A stretch of DNA of 64,000 nucleotides. Source: Sphingobacterium sp. (GTDB lineage: Bacteria; Bacteroidota; Bacteroidia; Sphingobacteriales; Sphingobacteriaceae). The notes under the pieces are model-generated. The model did no database searches and had not been told where the DNA came from. It saw only the letters and a list, made by a program, of their open reading frames with translations. Below are positions 17,508-27,245 of this stretch, piece by piece (position 1 is the first letter of the stretch; each line of letters starts with the position of its first letter). Both the position numbers and the translations under genes were made by a program. Location: assembly GCA_022712315.1 (NCBI GenBank), contig JALAGS010000014.1:1-64000 (forward strand). The letters run 5' to 3'.

Positions 17508-20500
17508 ATGAAAAGAATATTCAATTCGCTGACCGTACTGCTTCTTATATCTAGTGCAACGTACGCGCAGCAACCACAAAATAGAACGACTGCGACCAAA
17601 ATAGCAGACGTATTGGCACAGCAGCCTGCCGAAGAAAAAGAAAAATTTTTGCTTGCCATGCATGAGCTGGAGGGCTTCTCTTCTGATGACATTGTCACTT
17701 TCCTCAAGGGACTTAAAGCACCGGGAAGCAATAATGCGCCAATAGAATTTGCAGCAAACAGCTATTCATTCTATGTAAATCAGCCCGGCAAAGAACAACA
17801 AAAAAGGGTTTTTGTTGAAGGATTAGCAAAATCCTTATCGCAATTGAGCGAACCAACCAATCAGGTTTTTGCACTACGCCTATTACGTCAATGCGCAGAC
17901 AATACAGCTATACCTGCTGTCGCAAATTGTCTGACAAATGATTACCTTGCCGATGCAGCTGCGAGAACTTTGGTATCTATTCGCACCCCTGAGTCGACAG
18001 TCGCATTAGAAAAAGCTTTAGCTGCATCAACGACAGAGAAAACTGCTATCGCCTTAGTGACTGCGCTCGGAGATCTAAAGGATAAAAATGCCGAAAATGC
18101 CATCTTAGGATTAACGCAAAAATATAACTCGGACGGTTTCCAACGCACAGCTTTAATCGCATTGAGCAAAATCGGCGGAACAGCTTCTGAATCGCTATTT
18201 CAGGAGAAATTAAATGCTGCCGGCTATAGCTATGACAAATTTGATGCGGTTGGACTTGGCATTGACTATGCCCAAGCACTGATCGACAACAAACATGATC
18301 AAGATGCCATCAAGTTCCTGAATAAATTTTTCCAGGAATCCCAAAAAGCAAAATCGATCAACGGTCAAATTGCATCACTTAAATTATTGACAACAATTGA
18401 TCCAGCGAAACAGCAAAAGAACTTATTAGCAGCAGTAAAAAGTGATAATGGTGCCTACCGTAACATCGCATTGCAATTACTCGGAAAATACGGCAAAGGC
18501 AGCGACGCAAAAAGCCTGCTTGCTTTAGCAAGTAAAGGCACTCCTGAGGTTCAAGAAAGCGTATTGAACTACTTAGCCCACAATGGTTCGGCAAGCAGCT
18601 TAAAACTAATCCAGGCGTTAGTCAATAAAACGCAGTCTCCGGTAACTAAATTAGCTGGATTAAGTGCTCTGAATACCCTCTCACAGGGAAAAGAAACCAA
18701 CACCTTAATCCAGGCTCTTAATGCCGATCAACAATTCAACAACTCGGTAAAAGCATTGATCCTTTCATCTAAAGATGCTAATGTCGTTACCGATGTCAAC
18801 AATGCCCTTGCCACTGTAGACGATGACAAAAAGATTCAATTGCTGGATATTTTAAGTAAACGTTCCAACAATGCGTCGTCCAAAGCTGTATTAGCAATAA
18901 AAAGTGCAAATCCGGCTGTAGAGGAAGCGATCAATAAAGCACTCCCCAATGTAGCTCAAGAATCGGACTTAGAAGAACTCTTCAATAGGTTAAACAATAC
19001 AACAGACAATAAATCTGCTGTGCTATTGCAACGTGCCATTGTCAATGTGGTTCAGTCAAGTGCAAATTCAAAAGCATTAACTGAAAAACTCGCTGCTAAT
19101 ATATCGAAGTCAGCAGCGCCAAATACCGCTAAATATTTCCCTATTTTCGCTGGACTTGGTGACACACAGTCATTGAAAGCTGTAACAGCATACCTTAATA
19201 ACAATAACACAAGCCTAAGGTCTTCTGCAATTGAGTCTTTGGCAGGCTGGTCCTCTTCTAACGCACTGCCAGAATTGGTATCTCTATCCAGAACAGAAAA
19301 AGACGATAATCTTTTCAATACGGTATATAGCGGGTTGATCAAATCAATTTCTTCTTCTTCGAATACACCTGAACAGAAAACTTTGTTGTTGAAAGATGCA
19401 TTCAGTGTTGCCAAAACTACGGAACAGAAGAAAGCAGCTCTCTCTGCATTGCAGCCCACGGGAACATATCAGTCTTTAGTTTTCGCCGCTGATTTAATGA
19501 ACGATGCGCAACTGGGGGGAACCGCTGCCAATGTAGCGATGAATATTGCGATGGACAATAAGTTCTATGGTAAAAAGGTCAGAGAAGTGCTAGAACAGGT
19601 CATTGGTAAACTGTCTGGCAGCGAAAGTGGGTATCTCAAAGAAGCCGTTGTTCGCTATCTCGCTGAAATGCCTATCAAAGAGGGTTACGTTTCGCTATTC
19701 AATGGCAAAGACCTAAGTGGCTGGAAAGGTTTGGTAGCGGATCCGATCAAACGCAGTAAGATGAATGATAAAACCTTAGCGGCAGAACAAGCTAAAGCTG
19801 ACGATATCATGCGTAAAGGCTGGACAGTATCCAATGGTGAAATCGTATTCAGCGGTAAAGGAGATAATCTGGCTACCATAAAGAAATATGGTGATTTTGA
19901 AATGCTGGTAGACTGGAAATTAGAGAATTATGGTGGAATAGAGGGTGATGCCGGTATTTACTTGAGAGGAACTCCACAAGTACAAATTTGGGATATTGCC
20001 AATACAAGAGTCGGTGCCCAAGTTGGTTCTGGCGGATTATATAACAACCAGAAAAATGAAAGCAAACCATTGAAAGTTGCTGACAATGCAACTGGTGAAT
20101 GGAATACGTTTAAAATCAAAATGGTGGACGATAAAGTCACAGTGTGGTTAAATGGACAGTTGGTAACCGATAATGTCCCTCTTGAAAACTACTGGGATAG
20201 AAACCAATCAATTTTTCCTACCGAACAAATTGAATTACAAGCACATGGTTCAGTCGTCTATTATAGAGATCTCTTTATCAAGGAATTTCCGAGAAAACAA
20301 GTTTTTAAATTGAGCGATCAAGAGAAAAAAGAAGGTTTTGAAGTGCTTTTTGATGGAACAAATCTCGATAAATGGACAGAAAACCAAGCTTATGTCATCA
20401 ATGACGAAGGTTATCTCTGGGTATACCCAAATGCAAAATTTGGTGGAAATCTTTATACAAAAGAAGAGTACGCAGACTTCATTTATCGCTTCGATTTCAA

Positions 20501-20909
20501 ATTAACTCCAGGCGCCAACAATGGCGTAGGAATACGGGCTCCTTTGGAAGGAGACGCCGCATATGAGGCCATGGAGATCCAAGTACTGGATGATGGCGCA
20601 GATGTCTATAAAGACTTGAAACAATATCAATATCACGGTTCAATTTATGGTGTTGTCCCTGCCAAAAAAGGCTATTTAAAACCAGTTGGTGAGTGGAACT
20701 CCGAAGAAATAGTCGTGAAAGGAAATCGCATCAAAGTTACGCTCAATGGTACCGTCATTGTGGATGCAGATATCGCAGAGGCAAGCAAAAACGGAACCCT
20801 AGATGGAAAACAACATCCTGGACTTAAACGTACGTCTGGCCATATTGGATTTCTGGGCCACGGTACAGAAGTATTCTTCAAAGACATTCGAGTAAAAAAG
20901 CTCAAATAG
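17508..20909 (+). CDS. HEAT-repeat protein with two C-terminal DUF1080 (3-keto-disaccharide hydrolase) domains
   Basis: The 1133-residue exported protein begins with a Sec signal (ISSATYAQQ). Residues of about 60-710 are alpha-helical HEAT-like repeats rich in ALxxL patterns. Two DUF1080 jelly-roll domains follow, starting near residue 725 (GYVSLFNGKDLSGWKG) and residue 942 (GFEVLFDGTNLDKWTE). Each has the family's hydrophobic strand with GIYLRGTPQVQIWD or GVGIRAPLEGDAAYEAMEIQVLD. DUF1080 proteins are described as 3-keto-disaccharide hydrolases or 3-keto-glycoside lyases, acting after a sugar C3 dehydrogenase. The oxidoreductase directly upstream fits that pairing. The HEAT part could be a scaffold. 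A terminator follows the stop. Confidence 0.88.
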   Translation: MKRIFNSLTVLLLISSATYAQQPQNRTTATKIADVLAQQPAEEKEKFLLAMHELEGFSSDDIVTFLKGLKAPGSNNAPIEFAANSYSFYVNQPGKEQQKRVFVEGLAKSLSQLSEPTNQVFALRLLRQCADNTAIPAVANCLTNDYLADAAARTLVSIRTPESTVALEKALAASTTEKTAIALVTALGDLKDKNAENAILGLTQKYNSDGFQRTALIALSKIGGTASESLFQEKLNAAGYSYDKFDAVGLGIDYAQALIDNKHDQDAIKFLNKFFQESQKAKSINGQIASLKLLTTIDPAKQQKNLLAAVKSDNGAYRNIALQLLGKYGKGSDAKSLLALASKGTPEVQESVLNYLAHNGSASSLKLIQALVNKTQSPVTKLAGLSALNTLSQGKETNTLIQALNADQQFNNSVKALILSSKDANVVTDVNNALATVDDDKKIQLLDILSKRSNNASSKAVLAIKSANPAVEEAINKALPNVAQESDLEELFNRLNNTTDNKSAVLLQRAIVNVVQSSANSKALTEKLAANISKSAAPNTAKYFPIFAGLGDTQSLKAVTAYLNNNNTSLRSSAIESLAGWSSSNALPELVSLSRTEKDDNLFNTVYSGLIKSISSSSNTPEQKTLLLKDAFSVAKTTEQKKAALSALQPTGTYQSLVFAADLMNDAQLGGTAANVAMNIAMDNKFYGKKVREVLEQVIGKLSGSESGYLKEAVVRYLAEMPIKEGYVSLFNGKDLSGWKGLVADPIKRSKMNDKTLAAEQAKADDIMRKGWTVSNGEIVFSGKGDNLATIKKYGDFEMLVDWKLENYGGIEGDAGIYLRGTPQVQIWDIANTRVGAQVGSGGLYNNQKNESKPLKVADNATGEWNTFKIKMVDDKVTVWLNGQLVTDNVPLENYWDRNQSIFPTEQIELQAHGSVVYYRDLFIKEFPRKQVFKLSDQEKKEGFEVLFDGTNLDKWTENQAYVINDEGYLWVYPNAKFGGNLYTKEEYADFIYRFDFKLTPGANNGVGIRAPLEGDAAYEAMEIQVLDDGADVYKDLKQYQYHGSIYGVVPAKKGYLKPVGEWNSEEIVVKGNRIKVTLNGTVIVDADIAEASKNGTLDGKQHPGLKRTSGHIGFLGHGTEVFFKDIRVKKLK

Positions 20910-20924
20910 TCGCAGATTCTAGAT

Positions 20925-20956
20925 AAAGAGGGGATAAGGAATCTTATCCCCTTTTT
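20925..20956 (+). terminator. Intrinsic terminator after the DUF1080 gene
   Basis: GGGGATAAG (20930-20938) pairs with CTTATCCCC (20943-20951) across a 4-nt loop and is followed by a T-run, 20 bp after the stop codon. It closes the oxidoreductase-DUF1080 unit. Confidence 0.85.
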
Positions 20957-21060
20957 GCTAAATAGTCCATTTGCTTGCCAAGTGAGAAAAATAACCAAAT
21001 GATTCCAAAACTTTTGCTAAATTAAAGCCCTAAGGATTCTATTTCAAAATATAATGTTTT

Positions 21061-22311
21061 ATGACTAAAGCCGTAAACTTACTGATTAACAAAAAATTGG
21101 AGAGTAAGCCTGAAAAGAAAAATCTATTCAATAAAATCTCCATTATAAAATTAATAGCCGAATTAGGATCTGTATCGGTAAATGACATTGTAAAAAACCT
21201 CTATCTAAGCTTACCTACGGTGAATAGCCTCATTGCCGAACTGCTGGAAGATGATTTTATCCGTCAATTTGACAAAGGAGAATCTATTGGTGGACGTAAA
21301 CCCAATTTATATAAATTATGTGATGGATTGTTTCAGGTGCTGTCGATCGAGCTCCAACGTTTCTCCATCACAATGAGCATAATGGACAACAACCAGCATG
21401 TTATTGCTGAAACTGTTGAACTGGATAATGAATTATCTCGCGATGCGGAAAATCTATCCACTATCACACAAATTATTGATCAATATCTTCTCGATAAATC
21501 AGTTGATATCGAGAATCTAACAGGGCTTATTATTGGTATGCCTGGGCTTATCAACGCTGAGGAGGGTACAAACGAGACATTTTTGCATGATGACAATCAA
21601 TCGATCACTAATTATTTTGAACGCATATATAAAAAACCGGTCTTCATACTGAACGACGTCAAAGGTGCAGCTTATGCTGAATTGAAGTTTGGATTGGCAA
21701 AAAACACGAAAAATAGCCTCATTATCCTCATGGATTGGGGGATAGGTTTAGGAATCGTGTCCAATGGGGAAGTCTATCTGGGTCGTGATGGCTACTCTGG
21801 CGAAGTAGGACACATGCCCTTTATCGACAACGGTGAGCTTTGCTACTGTGGCAAAAGAGGCTGCCTAGAAACCGTGGCCTCTGGAATAGCTTTGGTCAAC
21901 AATGCTAAACAGGAAATCCAAAAAGGGGAGCTAACTAAACTAAATGAGTTGCGGGCAGAAGAATTGCAACATTTAACGCCGACACATATTATTGAAGCGG
22001 CAAACAAAGGCGATCAATTTGCAATAAATCAGATCTCAAAACTAGGCACGAATCTGGGGAAAGCATTTGCATCCTTAATACAGCTACTCAACCCCGAATT
22101 GATCGTGTTGGGTGGAAAAATTGCGAAAGCAAATGAATTGATCACCATTCCGATACAGCAGGCCATAAATTCCTATACCATGGCCATATTGAAGGAACAT
22201 TGTGACATAAAAGTGTCAAGTCTAAATCTCGACAGCAATACCGTGGGTCTGACAAATTATTTTATCACAAAGTATCTGTCAGTGGAATTGCTTCGGAAAT
22301 CCAAAATCTAA
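21061..22311 (+). CDS. ROK family transcriptional regulator
   Basis: This is a NagC/XylR-type repressor, 416 residues. An N-terminal winged helix-turn-helix (about residues 25-80, SVNDIVKNLYLSLPTVNSLIAELLEDDFI) precedes a ROK sugar-binding fold. The ROK zinc signature is present as CYCGKRGCLETVASG near residues 260-274, with the preceding MDWGIGLGIVSNGEVYLG and SGEVGHMPF. It stands alone after the terminator of the DUF1080 gene, and its last 4 bp overlap the end of the converging CoA-binding gene. By position it probably answers to a sugar or sugar-phosphate linked to the utilisation locus. A pure sugar-kinase role is less likely because of the DNA-binding domain. Confidence 0.9.
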   Translation: MTKAVNLLINKKLESKPEKKNLFNKISIIKLIAELGSVSVNDIVKNLYLSLPTVNSLIAELLEDDFIRQFDKGESIGGRKPNLYKLCDGLFQVLSIELQRFSITMSIMDNNQHVIAETVELDNELSRDAENLSTITQIIDQYLLDKSVDIENLTGLIIGMPGLINAEEGTNETFLHDDNQSITNYFERIYKKPVFILNDVKGAAYAELKFGLAKNTKNSLIILMDWGIGLGIVSNGEVYLGRDGYSGEVGHMPFIDNGELCYCGKRGCLETVASGIALVNNAKQEIQKGELTKLNELRAEELQHLTPTHIIEAANKGDQFAINQISKLGTNLGKAFASLIQLLNPELIVLGGKIAKANELITIPIQQAINSYTMAILKEHCDIKVSSLNLDSNTVGLTNYFITKYLSVELLRKSKI

Positions 22312-22667
22312 AACTGCCCTGTACTCAACAAGACAAGAGTACAGGCTCTTTCTGTCTTAATGCCATGTTCCATAGCGAGTTGTTCTAATTCAGCATTCTC
22401 CGCACCAGGATTAAATATAATTCTCTTTGGCTTTGTCGCTAATATGTAATCGTAATATTCCTTCTGATTAGGTTCACTGAGATACATCGTCACGGTATCA
22501 ATATCGGGGTATACCTCAGCTTTCTTTTCAATGGGAACTCCAGCTGCTTCACCACCGCTCAAGCCAATATTGACAATATCATGTCCGTGCTTATGTAGCA
22601 TATTGGCAGCTTTATTTGAATAACGAGAAGGATTGGCACTTGCACCCAAAATCAATGTTTTTTTCAT
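22308..22667 (-). CDS. CoA-binding domain protein (YccU-like)
   Basis: This small 119-residue protein has a single Rossmann-type CoA-binding domain as in YccU and the N-terminal part of succinyl-CoA synthetase alpha. The start MKKTLILGASANPSRYSNKA carries the GASxxPxRxS motif, and KRIIFNPGAENAELEQLA matches the family's conserved NPG region. It is a stand-alone gene converging on the ROK gene with a 4-bp overlap at the stops. Its physiological role is not known for the family as a whole. Confidence 0.85.
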   Translation of the reverse strand: MKKTLILGASANPSRYSNKAANMLHKHGHDIVNIGLSGGEAAGVPIEKKAEVYPDIDTVTMYLSEPNQKEYYDYILATKPKRIIFNPGAENAELEQLAMEHGIKTERACTLVLLSTGQF

Positions 22668-22792
22668 CTTTTTATTCCTTTTATATCCATCTTTCGCCCG
22701 TCCATTACCGGCATTTATTTTATCACCTTCGCCCTATTTTAATTAGAGGACAAAGGCGACAAAGGTTTTTCAAAAGTAGTATCGTTCAGAAA

Positions 22793-24028
22793 CTACTCAT
22801 CAATGATAAAATCACCATGGTTGCTATACGCATTTTTACGTAACACTGGCATTCCCATGATTTTATAGAGCTCGTCCAGCTTGACCAAGCTTCCGTTTGT
22901 CATATTAGAAAGTAAAACAATAACAATGTTTCTCTTTAAATCTCTCACATAGATATGTCTAAAACCGTGCCACCAACCGGTATGGTATACGATGTGATCG
23001 TTGCCATGCTCAAATGTACGCCAGCCGTAGCCATAGCTAAAAATTCCTTTTTTCGCATCAGGATATCCCCGATATGCCGAATCCAATGTGGACTGTTTTA
23101 ACAATCGTCCATCTCTTAGAGCCAGATCAAAACGATAAAGGTCACGCACAGTACTATAAATCCCTTTGTCACCAAGTGGCCCATCCTGAAAATTTTGTAC
23201 GACCGATCTTCGCCATACTTTATCATGCCCAATGACGTTAGTTGGAATTTTATCATAGACTGCCTTGGAGAGTGCAACTGTGTTTGTCATCCCCGCAACA
23301 TTGAATACACTATCTTTCATATAAGTAGCGTAATCTTGTTTTGAGATCTTTTCAATAATGGCTCCTAGAACCATAAAGTTTGAGTTATTGTAAAAGAAAC
23401 GACCTCCCGGCGCACCATAGCGATTAGGCTTAAATTCGGTCAGCATTTTCATCACATCCTGATTTGTCATTCCTTTCTTACGATCCGGCCAATGTGCTTC
23501 CGAAAAATAAACGTAATTGGGCAATCCCGAACGGTGTGTCAACAACATTTTTATTGTAATACCAGGGTAAGGAAAATTCGGATAGAAGTCATTGATCGTT
23601 TGATCAAGGCGTAGCTTTCCTGCCTCCACTAGCTTTAAGATTCCGACAGCAGTAAGCGGTTTAGAAACCGAAGCCAGCTCAAATTTGTCGTCAATTTTCA
23701 GGCTATCCCGTTTTAAGTAATTAGCCCATCCAAATGTATTCTGATATAAGATTTTCCCGTCTTTGGCAACAAGAACATTTCCATTGAATGCAGCTTTTGA
23801 ATGAAGGTTTTTCATAAAAGCATCGATTTTCGGGTCTGCATTATTTGGATTATAGACGAGTCTTGTGCTATCTATTTTCGCCTGCGCTACTGCTGCTTCC
23901 TTCTGTTTTTTCTCTTTTGAACTACAGGCCACTGTAGATGCCAACAAAAGAGCGACCATTCCCTTTAAAAAAAATAATTTCACTATACTAAGTCTCCCGG
24001 ATTTTTGTGTTTCTGTATTGTATATCAA
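22793..24028 (-). CDS. Serine hydrolase, class C beta-lactamase-like lipoprotein
   Basis: This 411-residue protein has the beta-lactamase/D-Ala-D-Ala carboxypeptidase-like (PF00144) fold. The active-site SxxK is SVSK at residues 120-123 (ELASVSKPLTAVG), the second motif is YNN in FFYNNSNFMVLG, and the third is HTG in YHTGWWHGF, replacing KTG as is usual for this family. A lipobox (LASTVACSS) ends at Cys35, so it is membrane-anchored facing the periplasm. The start at 24028 leaves a long polar leader; an internal start nearer the hydrophobic segment is possible. Family members are esterases, peptidases or lactamases, and the sequence does not decide between them. Confidence 0.88.
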   Translation of the reverse strand: MIYNTETQKSGRLSIVKLFFLKGMVALLLASTVACSSKEKKQKEAAVAQAKIDSTRLVYNPNNADPKIDAFMKNLHSKAAFNGNVLVAKDGKILYQNTFGWANYLKRDSLKIDDKFELASVSKPLTAVGILKLVEAGKLRLDQTINDFYPNFPYPGITIKMLLTHRSGLPNYVYFSEAHWPDRKKGMTNQDVMKMLTEFKPNRYGAPGGRFFYNNSNFMVLGAIIEKISKQDYATYMKDSVFNVAGMTNTVALSKAVYDKIPTNVIGHDKVWRRSVVQNFQDGPLGDKGIYSTVRDLYRFDLALRDGRLLKQSTLDSAYRGYPDAKKGIFSYGYGWRTFEHGNDHIVYHTGWWHGFRHIYVRDLKRNIVIVLLSNMTNGSLVKLDELYKIMGMPVLRKNAYSNHGDFIIDE

Positions 24029-24351
24029 TAAATATCTCCTATTTCCATTGTCTTAAATAACAACAAATTATTGAAGCTCGTAATAGAAGGATCAGCATAC
24101 TGATAATAATGCTAAAATGAAGATTTTAGTATAAAAAAACGAATTTTTTCCTCATAATAATTGTTATTTATCGTATATGTTACCTTTTCTACCCTTTATG
24201 TTGGTTTTCCTGGACGCCACACCAGGCCTGCATACGTCAAACTAACAGATATTGACTGGGCCAACTTTTTCAACCTCATGAACTCAAAGAATTAAAGACA
24301 CAAAAAAAGCCACTTTATTGCTAAAGTGGCTTTTGATTTTCCTATAAAGGA
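24029..24351. other. Gene-free spacer with E2 terminator
   Basis: This 323-bp stretch lies between the serine hydrolase start and the end of the pyruvate dehydrogenase E2 gene. Apart from the E2 terminator (24305-24334) and a short palindrome ATCAG-CATA-CTGAT (24091-24104) in the presumed serine hydrolase promoter region, I see nothing in it. Confidence 0.4.
24305..24334. terminator. Intrinsic terminator after pyruvate dehydrogenase E2
   Basis: A 13-bp perfect inverted repeat built on AAGCCACTTTA / TAAAGTGGCTT has a 4-nt loop and A/T tails on both sides. It lies 17 bp after the E2 stop codon on the minus strand. Confidence 0.85.
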
Positions 24352-25977
24352 TTATGCTAATAATCTTACTGGATTTTCAACCAGAGATTTTAAAGTCTGT
24401 AAAAATGCAGCACCAGTTGCGCCATCCACCACACGGTGATCACAGCCCAATGTTACTTTCATTACATTACCCGGTACCACAGCACCATTTTTAACTACAG
24501 GAACTGCTTGAATAGCTCCTACCGAAAGGATAGCTCCATCCGGAGAGTTGATAATGGATGTAAATTCGTCAATTCCGAACATACCTAAGTTAGATACTGT
24601 AAATGTAGATCCTTCCCAATCTGCAGGTTGTAATTTTTTAGCTTTCGCTTTTTGAGCGAAATCTTTCACCTCTGCAGAGATGTGTGATAAAGATTTACCA
24701 TCTGCAAAACGTACAACAGGAACTAATAAACCATCCTCAACAGCCATTGCAACACCGATGTTAGTATGCTCATTGAAACGGATTTTATCACCTTGCCAAG
24801 AAGAGTTTACTGCAGGGTGCTTCTTCAAAGCAACAGCGACAGCTTTTACAACGATATCATTGAAAGAAACTTTTACCGGAGCAACCTCATTGATTTGAGC
24901 ACGTGCAGCCATAGCATTGTCCATGTCAATAGATACAGTCAAGTAGAAGTGTGGAGCTGTAAACAATGACTCTGCTAGACGACGCGCAATAGTTTTACGC
25001 ATTTGGTTAACTGGTTTTTCAGTATAACGTTCTTCACCAACAAATGTAGGTAATGTAATTGCTTTGGTTTCTGTTGCAGCAGCGGCAGCTTTCGTCTCCG
25101 CAGGTTGTGCAGCAGCAGGAACAAATGATTCAACGTCTTTCTTCACAATACGGCCGCCATCAGCAGAACCTTTGATATCACTTAAGTTGATCCCTTTTTC
25201 TTGTGCAATTTTACGCGCCAAAGGAGATGCTTTCACACGAGAATCATCGTTGCCAGCAGCTACAGGAGCCGCAGTTGCAGCAACAGCAGCTTCAGCTTTA
25301 GGAGCCTCAGCAGTTTCGGTCTTTGCAGGTGCAGATTTTTGATTTAGCAAAGGTGTGATGTCAGTTCCGGCAGGACCGACGATCGCGATGATATCGTTAA
25401 CCTTCGCTGCTTGTCCAGCTTCAAGACCAACGTATAACAATGTACCGTCAGCATAAGCTGTAACTTCCATTGTCGCTTTATCGGTCTCTACATCAGCAAT
25501 AGCATCGTCAGATTTAATCGTATCACCAACTTTGAAGTTCCATTGTGCAATGACACCCTCTTTCATGGTATCACTCAACAAAGGCATAGTAATCACTGTA
25601 CATCCCAATTCTTCAGGAGTTACAGTACTAGCCGAAGATTCTGGACCAGAAACTTCTTCTGCTTTTTTTTCTTCAGTTTTCTCTGGTGCTTTTTCAGCAG
25701 CAGGAGCGTCACCACTCAACAATGCTTGAAAATCTTCACCCGGCTCACCCAAAACAGCAATAACAGCATCAATAGCCACTGCTTCGCCTTCTTTAGGACC
25801 AATATATAAAAGAGTTCCTTCTTGGTAAGACTCAAAGTCCATTGTAGCTTTATCTGTTTCAATTTCAGCTACCAAATCACCAGAATTTACTTTATCACCA
25901 ACTTTTTTGTGCCACTTTGCGATGACCCCTTCGGTCATTGTATCGCTCATTTTGGGCATTCTTACTACTTCAGCCAT
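24352..25977 (-). CDS. Pyruvate dehydrogenase complex E2, dihydrolipoamide acetyltransferase
   Basis: E2 moves the acetyl group from E1 to CoA and forms the core of the pyruvate dehydrogenase complex in the cytoplasm. Two lipoyl domains are visible, with lipoyl lysines Lys43 (ETDKATMDF) and Lys167 (ETDKATMEV), separated by an Ala/Glu/Pro-rich linker. A peripheral subunit-binding domain follows (VKASPLARKIAQEKGINLSDIKGSG-like, with SADGGRIVKKDV), then another Ala-rich linker and the catalytic domain ending in GCDHRVVDGATGA, which holds the catalytic His-Asp. At 541 residues it has the normal length for a two-lipoyl E2. It is 29 bp downstream of E1-alpha in one operon; E1-beta and E3 are not in the window. 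Confidence 0.96.
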   Translation of the reverse strand: MAEVVRMPKMSDTMTEGVIAKWHKKVGDKVNSGDLVAEIETDKATMDFESYQEGTLLYIGPKEGEAVAIDAVIAVLGEPGEDFQALLSGDAPAAEKAPEKTEEKKAEEVSGPESSASTVTPEELGCTVITMPLLSDTMKEGVIAQWNFKVGDTIKSDDAIADVETDKATMEVTAYADGTLLYVGLEAGQAAKVNDIIAIVGPAGTDITPLLNQKSAPAKTETAEAPKAEAAVAATAAPVAAGNDDSRVKASPLARKIAQEKGINLSDIKGSADGGRIVKKDVESFVPAAAQPAETKAAAAATETKAITLPTFVGEERYTEKPVNQMRKTIARRLAESLFTAPHFYLTVSIDMDNAMAARAQINEVAPVKVSFNDIVVKAVAVALKKHPAVNSSWQGDKIRFNEHTNIGVAMAVEDGLLVPVVRFADGKSLSHISAEVKDFAQKAKAKKLQPADWEGSTFTVSNLGMFGIDEFTSIINSPDGAILSVGAIQAVPVVKNGAVVPGNVMKVTLGCDHRVVDGATGAAFLQTLKSLVENPVRLLA

Positions 25978-26006
25978 TCTTTATTATATTATCAAGTTAA
26001 AGAGTA

Positions 26007-27002
26007 TTAATCTAAAATAAATGGATAGTCTTGTTGTACATATACATCTTTGTACAATTCATCTGCAGTTGGATAAGGAGACTCCTCTGCAAACTTCACC
26101 GACTCCTCAACTACTTTTTTCACATCAGCCTCAACTTCTGCAAACCAAGCATCATCCGCATAGTTATTTTCTAAAATAGCATGTTTAGTTGACAACAATG
26201 GATCGCGGTCTTTATATGCTTCTAGTTCTTCTTTAGTACGGTATTTAGCTGGGTCAGACATCGAGTGTCCTTTGTAACGGTAAGTACGAATTTCAAGGAA
26301 TGTTGGCCCCTCTCCCGCACGTGCACGTTGAACAGCTTCGTCCATTGCATTATGTACAGCAACCACATCCATTCCGTCAACTGGAGCAGAAGGCATATCA
26401 AAACCTAAGCCCATTTTGTAGATATCTTGCATGTTGGTTGTACGTTGTACAGAAGTACCCATTGCATAACCGTTGTTTTCACATACAAAAATAACAGGAA
26501 GCTTCCACAACATCGCCATGTTAAGGGTCTCATTGAATGCACCTTGACGAACAGCTCCATCTCCCATATAACAGATGTTTACATTATCTGTACCAAGATA
26601 TTTTTCAGCAAATGCGATACCAGCACCTAAAGGAATTTGACCACCAACAATACCATGGCCACCCATGAATTTATGTTCTTTGGAGAAGAAGTGCATAGAG
26701 CCTCCTTTACCTTTTGAACAACCAGTGATCTTTCCATATAATTCAGCCATACAAGCATTTGCAGAAACGCCTTTAGCCAAAGCGTGGGCGTGATCACGAT
26801 AAGCAGTGATTAAAGAATCCTCAGGTTTGATAACCGACATCGTTCCAGCGACAACTGCCTCTTGTCCTATGTACAAGTGACAGAAACCACGAATCTTTTG
26901 CTGTCCGTAAAGTTGACCTGCTTTTTCTTCAAACTTACGCATAAGTAACATCGACTTATACCACTCCAAATATGTCTCTTTTGTTATAGGTGTTGAACTC
27001 AT
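26007..27002 (-). CDS. pdhA: Pyruvate dehydrogenase E1 component, alpha subunit
   Basis: E1-alpha and E1-beta decarboxylate pyruvate using thiamine diphosphate. The 331-residue product has the E1-alpha features: YIGQEAVVAGTMSVIKPED, the HAHALAKGV region, GKGGSMHFFS, and the thiamine-diphosphate motif GDGAVRQGAFNETLNMA to CENNGYAM. The phosphorylation-loop-like YRYKGHSMSDPAKYRTKEE is also present. It is the first gene of a two-gene unit with E2. The absence of E1-beta next to it is common in Bacteroidota, where that subunit is encoded elsewhere. Confidence 0.96.
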   Translation of the reverse strand: MSSTPITKETYLEWYKSMLLMRKFEEKAGQLYGQQKIRGFCHLYIGQEAVVAGTMSVIKPEDSLITAYRDHAHALAKGVSANACMAELYGKITGCSKGKGGSMHFFSKEHKFMGGHGIVGGQIPLGAGIAFAEKYLGTDNVNICYMGDGAVRQGAFNETLNMAMLWKLPVIFVCENNGYAMGTSVQRTTNMQDIYKMGLGFDMPSAPVDGMDVVAVHNAMDEAVQRARAGEGPTFLEIRTYRYKGHSMSDPAKYRTKEELEAYKDRDPLLSTKHAILENNYADDAWFAEVEADVKKVVEESVKFAEESPYPTADELYKDVYVQQDYPFILD

Positions 27003-27189
27003 TTCAAAGTTTTGATTTTCTTACTATTCTAGACTACAAATCTAATAATTTTGGACGAATTTCCTTGTCCAAAAATCAATTTTATTTACACTTTAAGACA
27101 CTTCTAAGACATTTGATTTAAAGTATATAGCATTTGTTTACAAATAAATGAACGGCACAATCAAATAAATCAAAAACTTATGAAAATAA

Positions 27190-27221
27190 AAAAGCCAAAG
27201 GACTTAATAATCATTTGGCTT
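27190..27221 (-). terminator. Probable terminator after hisS
   Basis: AAGCCAAA pairs with TTTGGCTT across a 14-nt loop, with an A-run on the left that is a U-tract on the minus strand. It lies about 25 bp after the hisS stop. The long loop makes it weaker than the other hairpins here. Confidence 0.55.
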
Positions 27222-27245
27222 AATCTATTTTATACAAACTGTTTG

